DNA of 64,000 nucleotides. Source: Fen-455 sp050012675. GTDB taxonomy: Bacteria > Actinomycetota > Acidimicrobiia > Acidimicrobiales > Bog-793. This document shows positions 27,750-37,450 of the stretch, one piece after another. The notes beneath the pieces were generated by a model. That model was not told where the DNA came from and did no database searches. It saw only the letters and a list, made by a program, of their open reading frames with translations. The DNA is taken from positions 128,992 to 192,991 of the forward strand of contig JBEKGS010000001.1 in the NCBI GenBank assembly GCA_050012675.1. Direction: 5' to 3'. Every line of letters starts with the position of its first letter. The first letter of the stretch is position 1. A program made the translations under genes and the position numbers.

Positions 27750-30700
27750 CGAACCAAAGGGTGCTCTGGACCGCCTGCCCCCACGGAAAAGCGTCGAACG
27801 GGAAGCTGCGGGTCTCGGTTCACGTCGGGCCACAGCTGTTCCCGACCGGAAACAAGGTGTCGACTCTGGCGGAGTTCCCCGACTGGGCGGCCTGGCCCGC
27901 GACCGCGGTCAGCTTCAAGGTGAGGATCGGGGCCCATGACCACGACGCCGACGTCGTGAGCGCGGCGCCTTCGTTACCCCTTTGGCAGGCGCTGTTCGCC
28001 TCCTCGACGCCGGTCGATCCCTACGAGTACGAGAGCCCCACCTCCTCGCGGGTCTACAGCTATCCCGCGGGGTTCGTGCGCCAGTTCTTCCAGAGCACCT
28101 ATTCCGCTTTGGCGAACGCTGAGCCGCTCGGCGCCTGGCCACCGTTCCAGCTCCTCACAAGTGAGGAGAGCTTCGGTGCCCTGCCGCTAGAAGGCAGGGA
28201 GCTCCACGACGAGATCGAGGCAGTCGAAGCCATGTTCCCCAAAGGCGGCGGCCCGATCCCACCGGGCAAAGGCCTGTTGCCGGCGTCGGACCTCACGCAG
28301 GCCTACATGTTCCTGCAACCGCTCACGACGCCCGGCAAGCACCAGGACTACAAGAACACGCCCCCACCTCCGGTCCCGCAATTCGACTTTCACCAGGCCG
28401 TGTCCCTGCTCGGGCGCCACCCCGCCCTGCTCCGCCTCTTCGGGCTCGTGTACGAGCTCGAGCTCGAAAGCCCGGGCGGGCTGTCGGGCGACGTGCCGGT
28501 CTCCCTGGTCCCGATCTGGAAGCCGAAGCTCAAAGGCTCGCCGCTGACCAAAGACGTCAAGCCGGTGACGATCACCAACGCGACAGCATGGATCCCCGCC
28601 CACAGGACCCCTGACATCACCTTGGGCTATCTTGACTTCTCCGGCTCGGACTACGAGGTCGTGGAGATGGACCTCGACGGGGCGACCCTGAAGGCGTTCA
28701 ACTTCGTCCAGGGCATCCAGCACGCCAACACCGAGATGGCCACCGCGGACACGCCCACGAACTACGCCGTGCCCTCGCTGCGCTCGGCCGGCCTGGCTGT
28801 GGCCAAGACCGGCAAGGCCCTCTCGCTCTACCAGAACTGGCAGAACAACAACGATTTCAACGCCGCCATCGAGGCGACCCCGCCCGCGGTCGTGAAGCTG
28901 TACTTCGAGGACCTGGCGCAGGGCTACCGGGTCGACGTGTGGTCAAAGGCGCGGGGCCGCTGGTTCCAGCTCTGTGCCCGCACCGGGGCGAAGGACCCGG
29001 GGCTCGGCGGCTACGGCATCGGCTCGCCGCCCACCGTGGAGCCAGTTCCCGACGGCGACGAGGGCTGGACCGAGCCCGTCACGACCAAGAGCGCCACCTC
29101 GACGACGCCGAACCCGCCCGTGTACGTGCCGGAGTACCTGATGCGCTGGTCGGGCTGGAGCCTTGTCGCGGCCCGGCCCGGCAAGCACCTGTCGGACATA
29201 GCCTCGGACGGCCTCGAGCCCGACGACGCCAACCCGTCCAACGGCAACCTTCCGCTCCAGATCGACTACGCGGCGACGCCGGGGACCTTGCCGACGCTGC
29301 GCTTCGGCGGCACGTACCGGTTCCGGGCACGCGCCGTCGACCTAGCCGGCAACAGCGTCCCTTTCACAAAAGGGGGCGGCTTCACCTGGGCCACGCCGGA
29401 GGTGACCTACCGCCGCTTCGAGCCCGTGCCCTCGCCCGTGATGGTGCCGGGGGCACCGAGGACTCCCGGTGAGCACCTGGAGAACCTCGTGATCCGCTCG
29501 AACTACGACATCCCCGACGACGACCCGAGCATCGTGGCATGCGAGCGCCACATCGCTCCGCCGTCCACGGGCGAGGACATGGCCGAGACCCACGGGGTCC
29601 TCGACGGCCCCGACGGCCACCCGGACCCGTCGGCCTACGCGCTGATCGCCGACAGGGACGGCCTCACCTACAAGTCGCCGTCGGTGCGCGACCTCTATGG
29701 CGGCGAGATCGACAGCCAGCCGCTCAACGGGAAGAACGAGTGGATCTACTACCCGCCCGGGGCGACCTCAACTGCCTTCGGCGTGCCTTACCTGCCCGAC
29801 GTCCTCTCACGGGGCGTGTCCTTGTTCAACCTCCCCGGCAAGCCGGATGCCTTCGTGCGGGTCCCCTTCGACTCGGTGGGCGCCTGGCCCAACCGCCGCG
29901 CCGTTCGCCTGGTTGTGAGCGCGGGATCGGGTGCTCCGCTGCTTCCCGCGGTGCAGGACCAAGACGGGGTGATCAGCGTCAAGGCCCCGAAGGCGTCCAT
30001 CACAGCGGTGCTGATCAGTTCCTACATGGCGCCTTCGGACCTCGCTGTCATGGCGTTGTGGCAGTGGATCGTGGCGGCCGGCAAGGCGACCCCCGTTCTC
30101 GAGGCGTTGATTCTCGACAGGGTGCACTACATGTTCACCCCGTTCCGCGAGCTCGTCATCGTCCACGCCGTGCGGCAGCCGCTCACCCCACCGGTCGTCG
30201 AAAAGCTCATCGTCTCCCGCCCCTACGGTGCCACCTACGCGTTCTTGACCGGCGCCGCCCGGGCAAATGTGCAAAGCACCATCCGCGTCGACGTGATCGC
30301 CGCCTGGGCGGATCCCTACGACGACGGCAGGAGCACCGAGGGCGCGGTCCTGCTCGACAAGACCTCGCGTGTCGACGAGATCCCGCTCTCACTGGGCCAA
30401 AGTGACCTCATCCCTCTCTACAAAATGCGCCACGACTTCGGCGACACCCAGCACCACGAGGTCTTCTACAGCGCCTTAGCCACGACACGGTTCCTCGAGT
30501 ACTTCACCGAGACCGTCACCGAGACCCTGAACGGGACCACGGCAGTGGTCTGCTCGGCGGCCGGATTCGCACCCGGCACGGTCGAGGTCCGCGCGGCCGA
30601 CGACACCGCGACGATCTACCGGTCCGGGGTCGACTTCACGGAGGACGACACGGCGGGCACGATCGCCCGCATCGCTGACGGGTCGATTCCCGACAAGGCG

Positions 30701-31711
30701 TCGGTCGACGTGCAGTTCGTGGTGCCACCAGTGGTCCGCTCGAGCCTCGAGAAAGTGGCCAAGCCCCCCACGAAGTTCGGCTACCTGGTGTCGGTCCCGA
30801 GCACGGCCCGTCCCCCTGCACCCGACGTGCGCTATCTCATCCCGGCCTGGAACTGGGTCACCGCGTCGTCGGCCACCTCGCCGAGCTCGAGCCGCGTCGG
30901 CAACGTGCTCCGGGTCTATCTCGGGCGCCCGTGGTTCCAAAGCGGCATCGGCGAGCTTTTGGGGGTCGTGGTGGCAAGCGCCCCACCCGGCGCGACGCTG
31001 CCCACCGGTCTTCAGCCCTTGGTCAGCGGTTTCGGGTCAGATCCCGTGTTTGTCACCGGCCGAGTCGGCTCGCCTCAGGTGGACGACTTCGGGCTCGCCA
31101 CGCACAAGGGCACAGGTCTTTTGTTGGAGGAGCAGACAGGCACCGTGCCATGGGTGGACGTCGCCGGCCACGAGGTCGGATGGGACAAGGACCGCCGCCT
31201 CTGGTTCGCAGACATCTCCATCGGGGCCGGCGAGTCGTACTTCCCGTTCGTGAAGCTGGCGCTCGTGCGCTACCAGCCGGCATCGCTGCCAGGTATCGAG
31301 CTCTCGCGGGTCGTGCAGGCCGACTTCGTCCAGCTCACACCGAACCGGTCGATGGGGCTCACCTACCCGTCCCCGACCGAGGTCGACGTACAGGTGATAG
31401 GTCCCGGCTATCGCGCCACCTCGTCGAGCGACACGCCCGACACGATGCGGGCCTACCTGCAGCAGAAGACCGTAGAGACGAGCGATCCCGACCTGCAGTG
31501 GATCATCGACCCGGCCCAGCCCGACGGCACCGTCCTCACCGTCACGAGCTCGAGCGACACCAACACCGTCTGGACGGGCACCGTGACGCTGCCCAAGCCC
31601 CGCGGCACCGTGCCCTACCGCATCCTCGTCGCCGAGTTCGAGGAGCACCTGGTGGTCCGAACGGGCAACCTGGGCTCGAAGGTGACCTACCTCGACGCCA
31701 TCGAGATCTGA
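27746..31711 (+). CDS. Very large protein of unknown function, second of a coupled pair
   Basis: A 1321-residue protein from ATG 27746. The ATGA overlap with the upstream stop decides this start; the frame stays open further upstream but overlaps the first gene. No signal peptide or membrane helix is seen. Blocks such as GGTYRFRARAVDLAGNSVPF near residue 525 look like a fibronectin-type or Ig-like strand pattern. The C-terminal region (about 930-1320) has further beta-rich repeats (GTVEVRAADDTATIY, VDVQVIGPGYRATSSSDTP, TYLDAIEI). Many Trp and Tyr are spread through it. I recognise no family and assign no function. Length and coupling suggest a structural complex or a surface assembly with the first protein. 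Confidence 0.85.
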   Translation: MTNQRVLWTACPHGKASNGKLRVSVHVGPQLFPTGNKVSTLAEFPDWAAWPATAVSFKVRIGAHDHDADVVSAAPSLPLWQALFASSTPVDPYEYESPTSSRVYSYPAGFVRQFFQSTYSALANAEPLGAWPPFQLLTSEESFGALPLEGRELHDEIEAVEAMFPKGGGPIPPGKGLLPASDLTQAYMFLQPLTTPGKHQDYKNTPPPPVPQFDFHQAVSLLGRHPALLRLFGLVYELELESPGGLSGDVPVSLVPIWKPKLKGSPLTKDVKPVTITNATAWIPAHRTPDITLGYLDFSGSDYEVVEMDLDGATLKAFNFVQGIQHANTEMATADTPTNYAVPSLRSAGLAVAKTGKALSLYQNWQNNNDFNAAIEATPPAVVKLYFEDLAQGYRVDVWSKARGRWFQLCARTGAKDPGLGGYGIGSPPTVEPVPDGDEGWTEPVTTKSATSTTPNPPVYVPEYLMRWSGWSLVAARPGKHLSDIASDGLEPDDANPSNGNLPLQIDYAATPGTLPTLRFGGTYRFRARAVDLAGNSVPFTKGGGFTWATPEVTYRRFEPVPSPVMVPGAPRTPGEHLENLVIRSNYDIPDDDPSIVACERHIAPPSTGEDMAETHGVLDGPDGHPDPSAYALIADRDGLTYKSPSVRDLYGGEIDSQPLNGKNEWIYYPPGATSTAFGVPYLPDVLSRGVSLFNLPGKPDAFVRVPFDSVGAWPNRRAVRLVVSAGSGAPLLPAVQDQDGVISVKAPKASITAVLISSYMAPSDLAVMALWQWIVAAGKATPVLEALILDRVHYMFTPFRELVIVHAVRQPLTPPVVEKLIVSRPYGATYAFLTGAARANVQSTIRVDVIAAWADPYDDGRSTEGAVLLDKTSRVDEIPLSLGQSDLIPLYKMRHDFGDTQHHEVFYSALATTRFLEYFTETVTETLNGTTAVVCSAAGFAPGTVEVRAADDTATIYRSGVDFTEDDTAGTIARIADGSIPDKASVDVQFVVPPVVRSSLEKVAKPPTKFGYLVSVPSTARPPAPDVRYLIPAWNWVTASSATSPSSSRVGNVLRVYLGRPWFQSGIGELLGVVVASAPPGATLPTGLQPLVSGFGSDPVFVTGRVGSPQVDDFGLATHKGTGLLLEEQTGTVPWVDVAGHEVGWDKDRRLWFADISIGAGESYFPFVKLALVRYQPASLPGIELSRVVQADFVQLTPNRSMGLTYPSPTEVDVQVIGPGYRATSSSDTPDTMRAYLQQKTVETSDPDLQWIIDPAQPDGTVLTVTSSSDTNTVWTGTVTLPKPRGTVPYRILVAEFEEHLVVRTGNLGSKVTYLDAIEI

Positions 31712-31716
31712 GACGC

Positions 31717-31745
31717 GGCGCTGTGCCGCGACAGCTGACAGCGCC
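31717..31745. terminator. Hairpin between convergent genes
   Basis: GGCGCTGT at 31717-31724 pairs with ACAGCGCC at 31738-31745 across a 13-base loop. It sits directly after the large gene and 18 bases before the end of the convergent membrane-protein gene, so it may terminate both. Confidence 0.5.
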
Positions 31746-31762
31746 CGGCGCGGCCGGACCGG

Positions 31763-32371
31763 TCAGGGCTGGGCCCGCAGCAGCGCTGCCGCCCTCACCC
31801 GGGGGCCGACGCGACCACGGACCAGCATGACCTGGGTGGCACTCTGAAACCCGATCCAGGTTGCCAAGGCGTAAGTCGGGAACGTCCAGTGTTTGACCGC
31901 GAGCAGCGTGAGGCTCGAGCTCACGAACCCGGCGAGGTAGACCGTCCAGGTCTCGGTCTCAGGCGCCTTCCAAGACTTTCGCATTGTCGGCGTCGCCGCG
32001 AAGAGCTCCGCGGTCAGCAAAAGGGAGATGGCCAGGTCGCCCTTTAGGGTCGCGGCGTAGACGGCCACGGCTGCGAGGCAGACGCCACCGCAGGCCCAGT
32101 CGAAGGGTGTGACCTCCCAGGACCCGCGGCGCGCGACGAAGCTCATCACGAGCACGGCCAGTGCGGTCGCGAAGTACGAGAGCGTCATGACCGTCTGAAT
32201 CCCGACCCGCTCCCGGAGTTGCACTGCGGCGGTCACGAGGGGGATGAAGCCCCAGAGGAACCAGGTGATCCTGTGGGGGAAGGTACTGCCGTGGACCGTG
32301 TCGCGGATGTAGCCGGTTATGCCGCCCGCGTTGATCAGCGCGGCGACATAGACGGCGTAGCCCGGGAGCAC
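31763..32371 (-). CDS. Conserved integral membrane protein, hypothetical
   Basis: A 202-residue protein from GTG 32371 with six or seven membrane helices. HRITWFLWGFIPLVTAAVQL, PFDWACGGVCLAAVAVYA and PTMRKSWKAPETETW are the recognisable blocks. The layout recalls a family of uncharacterised roughly 200-residue bacterial membrane proteins with a SWEET/PnuC-like feel (TWxLW and SWKxPETE). No substrate can be named. It lies downstream of the phosphate-type carrier on the same strand with a 64-base gap. Confidence 0.65.
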   Translation of the reverse strand: MLPGYAVYVAALINAGGITGYIRDTVHGSTFPHRITWFLWGFIPLVTAAVQLRERVGIQTVMTLSYFATALAVLVMSFVARRGSWEVTPFDWACGGVCLAAVAVYAATLKGDLAISLLLTAELFAATPTMRKSWKAPETETWTVYLAGFVSSSLTLLAVKHWTFPTYALATWIGFQSATQVMLVRGRVGPRVRAAALLRAQP

Positions 32372-32435
32372 AGCAAGGCCATGCTACGCCGCAGTGCCGA
32401 CCGACCTCTTCGCGCCGTTGCGAGGCCCGTCGGTA

Positions 32436-33878
32436 TCAGCGTGGCGAGACTTGCTCGGCGAGTGCCGCCCCCGTCGGCGACCGAGCCAGGGCGAGATCGC
32501 CGTCCGCTTCACGGCGCGAGGCGTCATCCTCACCCGAGACATCCTCGAGAGACCTGCCGGCTGGCTCGGGCAGGACCAGGCTCAGCGCAAACCCCAGTAC
32601 CGACGCGCCTGCCGCCACGATGAGCATGCCCCGCAAGCCGATGTGGTGTTGCAGCTGCGGTACCAGGAACACTCCTATGAACGCACCGAGCTTGCCCACT
32701 CCGGCGGAGATGCCGTGACCGGTTGTGCGCATGCTCACGGGGAAGACCTCAGACGGCAGGACGAATGTCGTGGTGTTCGGCCCGAACTCGACAAAGAAGT
32801 AGCTGAGGCCGAAGACCAGCAGGAAAGGAACGACCGTCGCGGTGAGCCTTGGGATCGCCCCGAGGGCGACAAAGGCGGCGGCCATGACCGTGAACCCGAT
32901 CAACTGCAGCCGCTTGTGGCCGATCCTGTCCATGCGAAGGACGGCCAGGCCGTAGCCCGGCACGGCGAAGACCAGGAAGATGGCGAGCGTCCAGGCGAGC
33001 TTTGCCTCAAGGGTGGCGTGCGGGTCGACACCTTTCAAGATGGCCGGCAGCGACAACGTATTGCCGTAATAGGCGTAGTCGAACAGGAACCAGGTTCCCG
33101 CCGTACCCAACAGGAGCAGGAGCATCCGGGGATTTGTGACGAACTCCCGAAGACTCATGCGCCTCTCGCCTTCGTCCGACACGACCGAGGCATCGAGAAC
33201 GCCCTGTGAGAACGCGACCGCCTGCAGCGCGGCGCGCTGGCTCTTGCCCTGGACCCGCGCTTGGAACCTGGGCGATTCAGGCATCTTCGCCCTCAGGTAG
33301 ATGACCGTGGCCGCCGGAACCGCGCCGAGGCCCAACAAGAGCCTCCAGCTCAGTGCCTCCGAGACGCCGGAGGAGAGCAGCGCCAAGCCCACCAACGGAC
33401 CGACGATGAGGCCGAGGGCCTGCATCGAGAACACCATTCCGACAAGGCGCCCCCGGTCACGTCGATTCGAGTACTCGCTCATGAGCACAGCGGACACCGG
33501 GTAGTCCCCCCCGATGCCGAGACCCAAAACGAAGCGCGCGACGACCAGGAACAAGAAGTTCGGCGAAAACGCGGAGGCGAGGGCGCCAACGATCATGACG
33601 GCAGCCACCAAGGCGTAGACACTCTTGCGCCCGAGGATGTCAGCGATCCTCCCGAACACGAAGGCCCCGATGACCGCTCCGAGGAGCGCTGAGCCGGCCA
33701 CCCAGCTCGCTTCAGTGGTGCTCAGGTGCCATTGGGTCGTCACGATGGCGGCGACGGTGCCGATGACGAACAGGTCGTACGCGTCGGTGAAAAAGCCCAT
33801 GCCCGAGATGAGAACTGCCCGGCGGTGGAACCTGCTCCTGGGCGCTTCGTTCAGCAGGTCGCTGACAGTGACGGGCAC
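32436..33878 (-). CDS. MFS phosphate:H+ symporter (PHS family)
   Basis: About 480 residues with 12 membrane helices. GTG 33878 is chosen because GGAAGG lies about 7 bases upstream; a longer start at 33917 is possible. GMGFFTDAYDLFVIG in helix 1, GRIADILGRKSVY between helices 2 and 3, and GIGGDYPVSAVLMSEYSNRRDRG in helix 4 are the hallmark of the PHS (Pho84-like) family. The FFTDAYDLF Asp and the GGDYP Asp are both kept. It should import inorganic phosphate with protons. It diverges from a PhoU-like gene across a PHO-box-like repeat, which supports phosphate rather than sugar. Confidence 0.88.
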   Translation of the reverse strand: MPVTVSDLLNEAPRSRFHRRAVLISGMGFFTDAYDLFVIGTVAAIVTTQWHLSTTEASWVAGSALLGAVIGAFVFGRIADILGRKSVYALVAAVMIVGALASAFSPNFLFLVVARFVLGLGIGGDYPVSAVLMSEYSNRRDRGRLVGMVFSMQALGLIVGPLVGLALLSSGVSEALSWRLLLGLGAVPAATVIYLRAKMPESPRFQARVQGKSQRAALQAVAFSQGVLDASVVSDEGERRMSLREFVTNPRMLLLLLGTAGTWFLFDYAYYGNTLSLPAILKGVDPHATLEAKLAWTLAIFLVFAVPGYGLAVLRMDRIGHKRLQLIGFTVMAAAFVALGAIPRLTATVVPFLLVFGLSYFFVEFGPNTTTFVLPSEVFPVSMRTTGHGISAGVGKLGAFIGVFLVPQLQHHIGLRGMLIVAAGASVLGFALSLVLPEPAGRSLEDVSGEDDASRREADGDLALARSPTGAALAEQVSPR

Positions 33879-34002
33879 GAGCCCTTCCCTCAGGTCCTCA
33901 GGTTCGCCGAGCAGCACGGAATCTTCCCAATCCGGCGAGCTTCCGGCCCCAGGCCTCTGGAATGCACGCCCGGGTCACTTTCGCGGCCCCAGGTGACTTC
34001 CA

Positions 34003-34031
34003 AACGACATCCGAATGAATACAAGGTGAAC
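34003..34031 (-). promoter_or_regulatory. Putative PHO box (three 11-nt-spaced repeats)
   Basis: On the minus strand GTTCACC (34031-34025), ATTCATT (34020-34014) and TGTCGTT (34009-34003) follow each other at exactly 11 bases. The first unit is the streptomycete PhoP consensus itself. The site lies between the phosphate symporter and the PhoU-like gene, oriented towards the symporter. It has the same unit length and spacing as the site upstream of the phosphonate operon. Confidence 0.6.
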
Positions 34032-34100
34032 AAAGTGGTAATTCAGGGTGTCGTATGGTTATCGTTCCCCCTCGTGGACGCGTCGTCAGAGGGATCTCCG

Positions 34101-34694
34101 GTGGACCGGCGCGTCGCACAGCTCTTCGCACTCGTGACCGAGGCGCTTGCCGGTGCCACCCAGGCCCTGCTGCGCGGTGACATCGCCCTCGGCGGCACGG
34201 TCATCGAGGGAGACCACTTGATCGACGAGATCACGGCCGAAGTCGAGCAGGCCGTCTGGAACCAGATTGACGCCCGGTCTCCGAGCGGTGACCAGCTCCG
34301 CAGGCTGATCGGCATTCTGCAGATCCTCCCGGAGCTGGAACGCAGCGCCGACCTCGCCGAGCACATTGCCCAGCGTGCCGTTTTCAACCTCGGCGCCGAT
34401 ATGAGCCCTCTCAGTCGCGGCATCGTGCAGCGCATGACTGAAGTCGCCCTCGAGATGTGGAAGGCGGCCGCGGACGCATTCGGCGCCCAGGTACTGCCTG
34501 GCATCGACCTGGACGAGGACGACGAGGAGATCGACATCCTTCACGAGAGGCTGACAGGAGAAGTCGCCCGTGGCGAGATGCCCTCCTCGGTGGCCGCCCA
34601 GGTGACTCTTCTCGCCCGGTTCTACGAGCGTCTCGGTGACCACGCCGTGAACATCGCCAGTCGTATCGCCAGGCTTCCTCCAGCCGGTCCTTGA
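34101..34694 (+). CDS. phoU: PhoU-like phosphate regulator
   Basis: About 197 residues from GTG 34101, which has AGAGGGA 8 bases upstream; GTG 34074 is an alternative. The protein is all helical with two PhoU three-helix repeats. The metal-binding blocks are ELERSADLAEHIAQ in the first repeat and FYERLGDHAVNIASRIA in the second. PhoU tunes phosphate uptake and the PhoR/PhoP signal from the cytoplasmic side of the membrane. Here it is not beside pstSCAB but diverges from a PHS carrier, so it may modulate that carrier. A linker of Glu/Asp residues (DLDEDDEEIDIL) separates the repeats. Confidence 0.88.
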   Translation: MDRRVAQLFALVTEALAGATQALLRGDIALGGTVIEGDHLIDEITAEVEQAVWNQIDARSPSGDQLRRLIGILQILPELERSADLAEHIAQRAVFNLGADMSPLSRGIVQRMTEVALEMWKAAADAFGAQVLPGIDLDEDDEEIDILHERLTGEVARGEMPSSVAAQVTLLARFYERLGDHAVNIASRIARLPPAGP

Positions 34695-34882
34695 CCGGGA
34701 CGTTGTGCGCCACCGCCAGCCGCGGCCGCAGCCTTCGCCTCGTCGACCTGGGTCGAGGACGCCGGTCCCCTGAGTGATGGGAACTGCGGGCCCGCTTGCG
34801 AGAGGCGCCAAGTCGGATGCATTTGTGGCTAGTGGCGGCTTGTTAGTCTCGTTCAATCGCAACGGTTGAACTCGCAAGTGAT

Positions 34883-36112
34883 GTGGAGGACACGAGCTAC
34901 CGCGCCTTGCTGAGAGTGGAAGGCTTCACCGAGCTGCTCAGCTCCACCCTCGCGGCCCGCATCGCGAGCCAGATGTTCTCGGTGCTCCTCGTTCTTTTCG
35001 TCCTCGAGACCCACCACTCGGCCAGCCTGTCAGGCATCGTCGTCGTCTGCAGTCAAGTGCCCGGCATCATCGTGAGCCCGGTCGCGGGTGCACTGCTGGA
35101 CCGCGGCTCGCGCGTGGCGTTGATGAGGCTCGACTACCTGATGGGCGCGACGTGCATGACCACGATCGGGGTGCTGTCGCTCCTCCACAGTCTGCCGACT
35201 GCGGCGCTGCTCGTAGTGGTGTCGGCGGCATCGATCACGGCTCCTTTGAGCCGGGTCGGCGGGAGGTCCCTCTTCCCGATCCTGGCGCCCAAGGCGCTGT
35301 GGGACCGATCGAGTGCGGCGGACTCGAGCGCGAACGTCATCGCCACCGTGCTCGGCCCGGGCATCGCCGGCGTCGCTGTCGCCGTGGTCGGTCCTCGAGT
35401 GGCGCTCTTGGTCCCGGCAGTCATCTTGCTGGGTGCCGCGGTGCTGCTCGTTCGTCTCGCCGTCCCGGACATGGCGTCCTCCGAAACCGGTTCGGTGCTC
35501 GCCGACGCCTGGGCGGCCGTCGGCTACGTGTGGCGTAATCGGGTGCTGCGGATGCTCGCGGGCACGATGACGGTTTTCAACGCCAGCGGCGGCATCCTTA
35601 CGGTCGCGATCCCTTTCATCGTGCTAAGGGGCCTGCACGGCGGCTCGACAACAGTCGGCCTGCTCTTGGCCATCATGGGTGCCGGCGGGTTCATGGCAGG
35701 ACTGCTCACCGGGCGCTGGGGGACCGAGAGCCGCGAGAGACACCTGCTTGCGCTGTCGTGCGTGGTGACGGCGCTGGCCTTCGCGATTCTCGCCCTGGAT
35801 CACCACGAGGTCGTCCTGGTCGTGTTGGTGGCCGTCATCGGCATCGCGAATGGCCCGCTCACAGTAGCCATGTTCTCGCTTCGCCAGCGCGCGACCGACC
35901 CGTTGTGGTTCGGAAGGGCGTTCGCTGTCTCGATGAACCTGAACTTCGTTGGTAGCCCGGTCGGCGCGGCGGTCGCGGGCGCTCTGCTCACCCATTCGGT
36001 TCCGATCACGCTGCTTGTCGCAGCGTCCCTGGCCCTCGCCGGCGGCTTCTGGCCGGCTGTGTTGCCTGCGTCGAGTTATCAACCAGTGGGCCAGGTCGCG
36101 GCGACCACCTGA
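34883..36112 (+). CDS. MFS transporter, EntS/MFS_3-like
   Basis: A 409-residue membrane protein from GTG 34883 with 10-12 helices. LSSTLAARIASQMFSVLLVLFVLE in helix 1 and SPVAGALLDRGSRVALMRLDYL after helix 2 match the MFS_3 group of drug and siderophore exporters. A second GLLTGRWGTESRERH loop lies between the halves. The ribosome site is weak. It lies 188 bases after phoU in the same direction but the product is not obviously linked to phosphate. Substrate unknown; export of a small hydrophobic compound is the family norm. Confidence 0.8.
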   Translation: MEDTSYRALLRVEGFTELLSSTLAARIASQMFSVLLVLFVLETHHSASLSGIVVVCSQVPGIIVSPVAGALLDRGSRVALMRLDYLMGATCMTTIGVLSLLHSLPTAALLVVVSAASITAPLSRVGGRSLFPILAPKALWDRSSAADSSANVIATVLGPGIAGVAVAVVGPRVALLVPAVILLGAAVLLVRLAVPDMASSETGSVLADAWAAVGYVWRNRVLRMLAGTMTVFNASGGILTVAIPFIVLRGLHGGSTTVGLLLAIMGAGGFMAGLLTGRWGTESRERHLLALSCVVTALAFAILALDHHEVVLVVLVAVIGIANGPLTVAMFSLRQRATDPLWFGRAFAVSMNLNFVGSPVGAAVAGALLTHSVPITLLVAASLALAGGFWPAVLPASSYQPVGQVAATT

Positions 36113-36355
36113 ACCGCCCTCGGCCCTTCGCCCGCTCGATCCCGGTCGCGAGGTGCAGGCCTGCTCGTCTGGTGGCGGACCTTTTTGAAGCGGCGAGCCC
36201 CCGGCGTAGGTCGTCTTTGTACTGCCATGGTGCGGGCCGTCCAAACCATGCTGGAACTGGGCGTTTGGTATTTACTGAGAATTCGCCAGGAAATTAGCAG
36301 GGCCGAAGGACCCTATTAGCTCAGCAATCCGAGCAGAGGCGTCGATACCCACACA

Positions 36356-37450
36356 GTGCGAGTAGCCGAAGGGCGTCGCGTGGGGATCGGAGCAGCCGCG
36401 GCCGCGGCGTCGGTCTGTCTCGTGTTCGTCTTGTGGCTGATCATTCGCATCGGCGGGAGTACGGGCGTGCTCGATTTCGACGACGTCGTGACGGCGCTCG
36501 CGGCAATGACGGCGTGTTTGGCGTGCCTGTCCGCCGCTCGGCAGCACGGCGCCGCGCGCCGCTTTTGGCTGTTGCTCGCCATGGCTCTCGGCGCCTGGAC
36601 GCTCGCCGAGGTCATCTGGGCCGTTTACGACCTCGTTCTTCATGTGGCGGTGCCCGTGCCGTCTTGGGCCGATGTCGGCTACCTCGGGGCGATCCCATTG
36701 GCGGCGGCGGCGTTGTTGTGCCACCCGGGCATGCGCGCGGCCGGGAGTCGTAGGACCCTGGCCACGCTCGACGGCCTGGCGATCGGCACCGCCCTGTTGT
36801 TGCTGAGCTGGACCTTCGTGCTGGGGCCGCTGTGGCGGCACACCCACCTATCGACCGCGGGCGGCATTGTGGCCATCGCCTACCCTTTCGGGGACCTGGT
36901 CATCATCTTCCTCATCGTCCTCTCGGTGTGCGCCATGACTGCCGCGGGCCGCACTCCGTTGCTCTGGGTGCTCCTTGGGCTGTTCGCGATGGCGATCTCG
37001 GACAGCACCTATGCCTACCTGGTTGAGGTCGGGCGCTACACGACAGGGAACCTTGTCGACGTCGGCTGGGTGGTGGGCTACCTCGCCATCGCGGTTGGCG
37101 CGGCGAACGAGGCCGGCGATGCTGTGGCCATCCTGCCCGACCAAGTGGGCGAACCTTCGCTCCTGTCGCTCGTCACGCCCTATGTTCCCGTCCTTTTGGC
37201 GCTGTTGGTCATGACCTTCGAAATGGAGATCAACCACCGGGTGGACGGGTTCTCGTGGCTGACCGGCTTCGGTCTCGCCCTGCTCGCGATCGCGCGCCAG
37301 GGACTCGTGGTCCTCGGCCGTGACGGTCAGACAACCTCGCCTTGTGAACAGGCCGACGCACCGGCCCCGACGTACCCGGGCGCGGCGTTCGAGCACGAGC
37401 GCGTGGTGGCGGTGTCTCGGTCAGAGCTCACGAATGAGCCGGCGCCTTGA
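36356..37450 (+). CDS. Stand-alone polytopic membrane sensor domain (GGDEF-type sensor without output)
   Basis: About 364 residues from GTG 36356 with nine or ten membrane helices. DDVVTALAAMTACLACLSAARQ, AWTLAEVIWAVYDLVL, SWADVGYLGAIPLAAAALL and YPFGDLVIIFLIVLSV resemble the N-terminal sensory region found ahead of GGDEF-EAL domains in actinobacteria. After helix ten the chain ends in a 60-residue disordered tail instead of GGDEF, EAL or kinase modules. It may be a truncated signalling protein or a free-standing membrane sensor. A short downstream frame begins inside its stop codon. Confidence 0.65.
   Translation: MRVAEGRRVGIGAAAAAASVCLVFVLWLIIRIGGSTGVLDFDDVVTALAAMTACLACLSAARQHGAARRFWLLLAMALGAWTLAEVIWAVYDLVLHVAVPVPSWADVGYLGAIPLAAAALLCHPGMRAAGSRRTLATLDGLAIGTALLLLSWTFVLGPLWRHTHLSTAGGIVAIAYPFGDLVIIFLIVLSVCAMTAAGRTPLLWVLLGLFAMAISDSTYAYLVEVGRYTTGNLVDVGWVVGYLAIAVGAANEAGDAVAILPDQVGEPSLLSLVTPYVPVLLALLVMTFEMEINHRVDGFSWLTGFGLALLAIARQGLVVLGRDGQTTSPCEQADAPAPTYPGAAFEHERVVAVSRSELTNEPAP

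Noticed and set aside
25377..27833. An open frame of 818 codons on the minus strand
   Set aside because: It mirrors the coding strand of the first large protein, is very rich in Arg, Glu and Asp and has no domain; it is the usual antisense artefact of GC-rich DNA.
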